From NCBI GenBank assembly GCA_964632865.1, contig CAZWDH010000066.1, positions 1 through 25,402 of the forward strand: 25,402 bases of DNA. The letters are read 5' to 3'. Shown here in pieces: positions 22,670-25,402 of this stretch (position 1 is the first letter of the stretch; each line of letters starts with the position of its first letter). The stretch is from JAHDWY01 sp964632865. GTDB lineage: Bacteria; Hydrogenedentota; Hydrogenedentia; Hydrogenedentales; SLHB01. The notes beneath the pieces were generated by a model. That model was not told where the DNA came from, ran no database searches, and saw only the letters and a list, made by a program, of their open reading frames with translations. A program made the translations under genes and the position numbers.

Positions 22670-23857
22670 CTATTCAATGTCTAGCGAGGCGGCCTGCATT
22701 GCCTCCGCAATAATCCGTGCCTTTACAAGGTTTCCCTCCTCGGTCATATGAATCGGATCACTGAAGAACTCGCGACGCATCGGCATCCTGTGTTCCAGGT
22801 CAACCACACCGACCCCCCGCTCCGCCGCGATACTGCGAACGACCTCGTTGTGTTCGATAAGACCTCTTCGATACGCATCGTCGAGCAGCCGCCCCTCCTC
22901 ATCGGGCGCCAGGAAGTGCACGCCGAATAAATGCGCACCGGTGAGTAGCCAAACCTCGACATTCGAAGCCTCTAGGATATCGAGCATTTCGGAAAGATTG
23001 CGCGTGTATTCACCCACGCCATTGCGAGCCATATTCTCGACGGCTTCCTCAGCCGATGGCAGAGGGTACTGCGTGCGGGACTGCAGAGTGAGCGGTTGAA
23101 TCACGCCGAATTGCCAACCGAGCAGAATGAGTAGTTTTGAACGGTAAATTACCCTTGTCAAAGCCCCGGCCTCCACGGCGGTAAGAGGCTTCCGAAAATG
23201 CGCGTACTCTGCATGGAGCTCAGGATAAAACCTCGGAGCAACGTCGTTTACACCGCTTTGAATCACGACTACGTCCGGGGTCAGGGGCATGCCGTAGGTC
23301 GTAAGATTCAGCAAATCTTCATGAGACGTGTAGCCTCCGACACCCAGGTTCAGAACTTCTACGTCCCCCCACCTTTCCACGCGAACGTCAGAATTCAACC
23401 ACTTCTCGAGTTGAGAAGGGTAGGTGGAATCGTTATCCACAACACTTACGCCATAGGTGGTCGAACCGCCCAGACAGATAATTCTCGTCTTGCCTGCCGC
23501 CTTGGGTCCGAACTCAGAATTCGCCCGAAATCCGGACGTGTTGTGTTTCGTATGCTGAAGACCGTCAGGCGAATCAAACTCGAAGCTTGGCCTGAGTTTA
23601 TAAGGCAGCATGTCATCGGGGACAAACCGGAATTGGCGTTCATCGCCCCGAGCCAGCAATTCACAGCTTCGAACGGTCATCGACAAACCTGGGTTTCGGG
23701 TCTGAGCGACAACACTGCGCGCGGCAAATTCCAGTCCAGTGGCGAGCACCACCAACAGCGCAGCATATGCCGCGACTATCCCGACTCGCCCGCGTTTGGA
23801 GGGGGGCCGATCTAGCAATGGCCTGTTTGTTTCAGTCGATTTTCCCGCTATCGTCAT
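22670..23857 (-). CDS. Membrane-anchored SGNH/GDSL hydrolase
   Basis: The protein has 395 residues from ATG 23857. The frame extends to a TTG at 23908, but that codon lies in the tail of the preceding gene's terminator. One membrane segment (about 25-41, VGIVAAYAALLVVLATG) follows a basic N-terminus, so the catalytic domain is probably periplasmic. SGNH blocks are complete: block I LGGSTTYG with Ser132 (129-136), block II NLGVGGYTS with Gly174 (170-178), block III QSGVNDV with Asn204 (200-206) and block V DPIHMTEEGN with Asp367 and His370 (367-376). Such enzymes remove or transfer acyl groups; in polysaccharide loci they often act on O-acetyl groups. Its place between the PEP-CTERM gene and the assembly genes fits glycan modification, which is inference. 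Confidence 0.9.
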   Translation of the reverse strand: MTIAGKSTETNRPLLDRPPSKRGRVGIVAAYAALLVVLATGLEFAARSVVAQTRNPGLSMTVRSCELLARGDERQFRFVPDDMLPYKLRPSFEFDSPDGLQHTKHNTSGFRANSEFGPKAAGKTRIICLGGSTTYGVSVVDNDSTYPSQLEKWLNSDVRVERWGDVEVLNLGVGGYTSHEDLLNLTTYGMPLTPDVVVIQSGVNDVAPRFYPELHAEYAHFRKPLTAVEAGALTRVIYRSKLLILLGWQFGVIQPLTLQSRTQYPLPSAEEAVENMARNGVGEYTRNLSEMLDILEASNVEVWLLTGAHLFGVHFLAPDEEGRLLDDAYRRGLIEHNEVVRSIAAERGVGVVDLEHRMPMRREFFSDPIHMTEEGNLVKARIIAEAMQAASLDIE

Positions 23858-23900
23858 AGTCAGAACGCGCCGAAAACGAAACTTCGCTGCGAAGGAGAAA

Positions 23901-23951
23901 TTAAACAACCCTTGCTACCGGAGCCTGCGCGGGTAGGCTCGGTAGCAAGGG
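23901..23951 (-). terminator. Intrinsic terminator after the PEP-CTERM gene
   Basis: Arms at 23909-23925 (CCCTTGCTACCGGAGCC on the + strand) and 23936-23951 are complementary over 16 pairs with a single bulged base, around a 10-base loop. Reading the - strand, the stem starts 22 bases after the PEP-CTERM stop codon and is followed by TTGTTTAATTT, a T-rich tail. It should end the PEP-CTERM transcript, making that gene a separate transcription unit. Confidence 0.85.
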
Positions 23952-23972
23952 CACATTTTCATCAGAGGGGTA

Positions 23973-24860
23973 TTATGCTCGTTTCGAGCGAACTCGAGCG
24001 GTTACCAGTCCCACAATGCCCAAGCCAAGCAACCCGATGGAAGCAGGTTCCGGAATTGCCGGCGTAGGTTCAAAGTCAGACGTGAAACCCATCAAGTTGT
24101 CGTTACCGCACTCCATCGTGAAATGGAACCACAGGTCATCGTCTTCGTCGATGCCAACTGCGGAGAGCCAACTCAGGTCGAAGCTCACCCGGTTGTGAGT
24201 GCCGTCACCACCGGCGAAAGTACCAGAGGCACCAAACGTACTGCCAGCATCAGCATTGCTCAGACCGGTCTCGGAAGTAAACGACTGGCTGGGTCCAATG
24301 GCCGTGCCGCCACTGGTCCGTCGCCACGGATTGGATTCGCTGTTCTGTCCGAACGAAACGAGTTCGATTGGCGCGCCGGGTGCATTGGCATAGATCTGAT
24401 AGGTGCCAGCCGCCCAGTCAACGTCAATGACATACCCATAGCCCCAATCGTCAGCGGTACCGCTGATTCCATCAGCACCAAGAGTAGGGGTCGAAGTATT
24501 CCCATACTGCGGCGTCGACAGAGCGATGAAAATGTCACCGGAATCATAGTTGTTGTTGGCGCCGGCTTGCGTTGCAAAACTGCCGATACCGTTGACAAAG
24601 TCCCAACCACCGACCATTGCCAGCGTGCTGGTACCCGCGTCAAAGAACATCCCTTCGAGGTCCCAGATCTGGCTCGCTACCGTACCGGGTTCGGTTTCGT
24701 TGTCCTCACCGCCGACGTCGCCGGTTCCGGCCGTTCCGAATGGATTGTCCGGGGTGAAATTGTCTGGAATCGTTATGTTGCCGCCGTAAGCGACAACCGA
24801 TAGCAGGCAAACACCCGCACACAATGCTGCCACTCGCCAGAGTGACTCAGTGCTCCTCAT
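23973..24860 (-). CDS. PEP-CTERM domain secreted protein
   Basis: The protein has 295 residues. ATG 24860 is preceded by a near-perfect AAGGAGG at six-base spacing, the best ribosome site in the window. There is a cleavable signal peptide (about 1-26, SLWRVAALCAGVCLLSVVAYG). The body is low in Lys and Cys and rich in Gly, Asp, Asn, Ser and Thr. The C-terminus is a full PEP-CTERM tripartite signal: IPEPAS (269-274), a hydrophobic helix and a basic VRSKRA end. PEP-CTERM proteins are recognised by an exosortase, cleaved near the PEP motif and released to the cell surface or EPS matrix. No exosortase gene lies in the window. The body has no domain I can name. It is probably transcribed alone from the sigma-54-like promoter, and strong expression is suggested by the ribosome site. 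Confidence 0.93.
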   Translation of the reverse strand: MRSTESLWRVAALCAGVCLLSVVAYGGNITIPDNFTPDNPFGTAGTGDVGGEDNETEPGTVASQIWDLEGMFFDAGTSTLAMVGGWDFVNGIGSFATQAGANNNYDSGDIFIALSTPQYGNTSTPTLGADGISGTADDWGYGYVIDVDWAAGTYQIYANAPGAPIELVSFGQNSESNPWRRTSGGTAIGPSQSFTSETGLSNADAGSTFGASGTFAGGDGTHNRVSFDLSWLSAVGIDEDDDLWFHFTMECGNDNLMGFTSDFEPTPAIPEPASIGLLGLGIVGLVTARVRSKRA

Positions 24861-24877
24861 ATACAGCCTCCTTCCCC

Positions 24878-24906
24878 GTCAAGCCCTTAACTCGGTTAGG
24901 CCTGAC
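24878..24906 (-). promoter_or_regulatory. Possible RNA hairpin next to the PEP-CTERM ribosome site
   Basis: On the - strand the leader can fold as GTCA-G-GCC-TAAC, a CGA loop, and GTTA-AG-GGC-T-TGAC, with one wobble pair and a two-base bulge. The stem ends about eight bases before the AAGGAGG ribosome site, so it could stabilise the message or affect initiation. This is judged by eye only. Confidence 0.35.
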
Positions 24907-24974
24907 GTCCTTTACCTGGTTCCCTTGATTAACGCCCCGCACTTGCACGCTACTTCAGGAACCACCTCGTCACG

Positions 24975-25001
24975 GACACGACAAGACAGACTTGTCGTGT
25001 C
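24975..25001. repeat. Perfect 11-bp inverted repeat, 5-base spacer
   Basis: GACACGACAAG (24975-24985) and CTTGTCGTGTC (24991-25001) are exact reverse complements around ACAGA. No T-run follows on either strand, so it is not a typical terminator. It lies between the sigma-54-like promoter and the PEP-CTERM start, so it is either an operator or a stable hairpin in the transcript's 5' leader. Confidence 0.75.
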
Positions 25002-25070
25002 ATCATACGTAAGGCTGGAAAGGAACCCCGTCTGCACACCCAAATTGCAGCCATTCCCCACCGGGGATAA

Positions 25071-25087
25071 AGCAATATTCGGGCCAA
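25071..25087 (-). promoter_or_regulatory. Sigma-54 (RpoN) type promoter for the PEP-CTERM gene
   Basis: The - strand reads TTGGCCCGAATATTGCT, against the sigma-54 consensus YTGGCACG-N4-TTGCW. Every specified position matches except one (A to C in the -24 box), and the -24 GG to -12 GC spacing is exact. Transcription would start near 25061, giving a leader of about 200 bases. In several bacteria, PEP-CTERM genes are known to be controlled by RpoN together with the PrsK/PrsR pair, which supports the assignment; no regulator gene is in the window. Confidence 0.65.
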
Positions 25088-25122
25088 TCCAGTCGCCCGA
25101 AATAAATATCACGCGCAAAACG

Positions 25123-25137
25123 CTTGCTAACAGCAAG
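25123..25137. promoter_or_regulatory. Short palindrome upstream of the sigma-54-like promoter
   Basis: CTTGCT-AAC-AGCAAG is a perfect 6-bp inverted repeat with a 3-base centre, ending about 36 bases upstream of the -24 box. It could be a protein-binding site, for example for an enhancer-binding regulator, but such sites usually lie farther away and occur in pairs, and I see only one copy. Confidence 0.3.
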
Positions 25138-25253
25138 TTACAAATCAACAAAGATCCTGATATGGCGACGCTATTGGCAAAAAGCACTCCCAAAAATTGT
25201 GCAGCGGCGAATAAGTCCTAGCCAGCGGATAGGTCAATCATGAACAACTTTTA

Positions 25254-25400
25254 TTAAAGAGGAACCCATGGTGCCTCCAAAGGCAGAGCAGTAATGGGGC
25301 GGGGGTAGACCTTTCCTTGTCGATGCACGAAGACGTGGGCTCTTGGAGTCGGGTCTGCTTTGCTAGGTTGATCAACCCCGAACAGCTCCAGATCAAAGAG
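25254..25400 (-). CDS. C-terminal end of an unidentified protein (runs off the right edge)
   Basis: A - strand frame open from the window edge gives 48 residues (starting LFDLELFGVDQPSKADPTPR and ending with ALPLEAPWVPL) and then tandem TAA TAA stops. Its mixed composition looks more protein-like than the other two - strand frames here, one of which is broken by stops. I do not recognise the family. It would lie upstream of the PEP-CTERM gene on the same strand, with about 390 bases between them. Confidence 0.35.
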   Translation of the reverse strand, partial: LFDLELFGVDQPSKADPTPRAHVFVHRQGKVYPRPITALPLEAPWVPL

Positions 25401-25402
25401 TA

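Noticed and set aside
23858..23908. Longer start (TTG 23908) for the SGNH hydrolase
   Set aside because: It sits in the T-rich tail of the preceding terminator and adds 17 residues without a clear ribosome site.
24850..25221. Open frames on both strands upstream of the PEP-CTERM gene
   Set aside because: They overlap the sigma-54-like promoter, the 11-bp dyad and the ribosome site, and the translations show no protein-like pattern.
25270..25296. Eight-codon + strand ORF with a strong GAGG-type ribosome site
   Set aside because: Too short to support, and it overlaps the likely end of the - strand gene at the window edge.
1..25402. CRISPR array, tRNA/rRNA genes, insertion sequences
   Set aside because: No regularly spaced direct repeats, no tRNA- or rRNA-like stretches and no transposase motifs were found on reading both strands.

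Overview
The window is a surface-polysaccharide (exopolysaccharide or capsule) biosynthesis and export locus of the Wzx/Wzy type from a Gram-negative bacterium. It carries a Wza-type outer-membrane export lipoprotein, a Wzc-type co-polymerase/kinase, a phosphoglycosyl transferase (PGT), a TagA/WecG-type transferase, a Wzx-type flippase, a Wzy/ligase-type membrane protein, at least five further glycosyltransferases, a sulfotransferase, a methyltransferase and a PEP-CTERM secreted protein. EPS loci together with PEP-CTERM proteins occur in environmental Gram-negatives such as some Proteobacteria, Planctomycetes, Verrucomicrobia and Hydrogenedentota-like lineages. The sequence alone does not let me name the organism.

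Left arm, + strand (1-6957). A glycosyltransferase cut by the window edge is followed by a 299-base gap. A tightly packed, partly overlapping run then follows: an unrecognised multi-pass membrane protein, a nucleotidyltransferase-fold protein, a GT-A (GT2-like) glycosyltransferase and two GT4-type glycosyltransferases. Right arm, - strand (25402 down to 6964), in transcription order: the tail of an unidentified gene at the right edge, a PEP-CTERM protein with its own sigma-54-like promoter and terminator, an SGNH hydrolase, a degenerate-PGT/TagA fusion, the Wza-like exporter, the Wzc-like kinase, a double PGT protein, an alkaline-phosphatase-superfamily enzyme, the flippase, a sulfotransferase, the Wzy-like polymerase/ligase, a GT4 and a methyltransferase. 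The two arms converge with 6 bases between their last genes.

Inferred division of labour: the intact C-terminal PGT module starts the repeat unit on a polyprenyl phosphate, and the TagA/WecG domain and the GT2/GT4 enzymes extend it. The sulfotransferase, methyltransferase, phosphodiesterase-like and SGNH proteins may decorate it. The flippase and Wzy-like protein translocate and polymerise it, and the Wzc/Wza pair controls length and exports it. The PEP-CTERM protein is a likely secreted matrix partner; its exosortase is not in the window.

Most unusual content: (i) an 869-residue protein that is a head-to-tail duplication of a whole PGT, with a degenerate first copy; (ii) a second degenerate PGT module, lacking the catalytic Asp-Glu pair, fused to the TagA/WecG domain; (iii) a Wzc-type kinase with an altered Walker A' motif; (iv) a near-consensus sigma-54 promoter and strong dyad symmetry ahead of the PEP-CTERM gene. 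No rRNA, tRNA, CRISPR array or insertion sequence was recognised.
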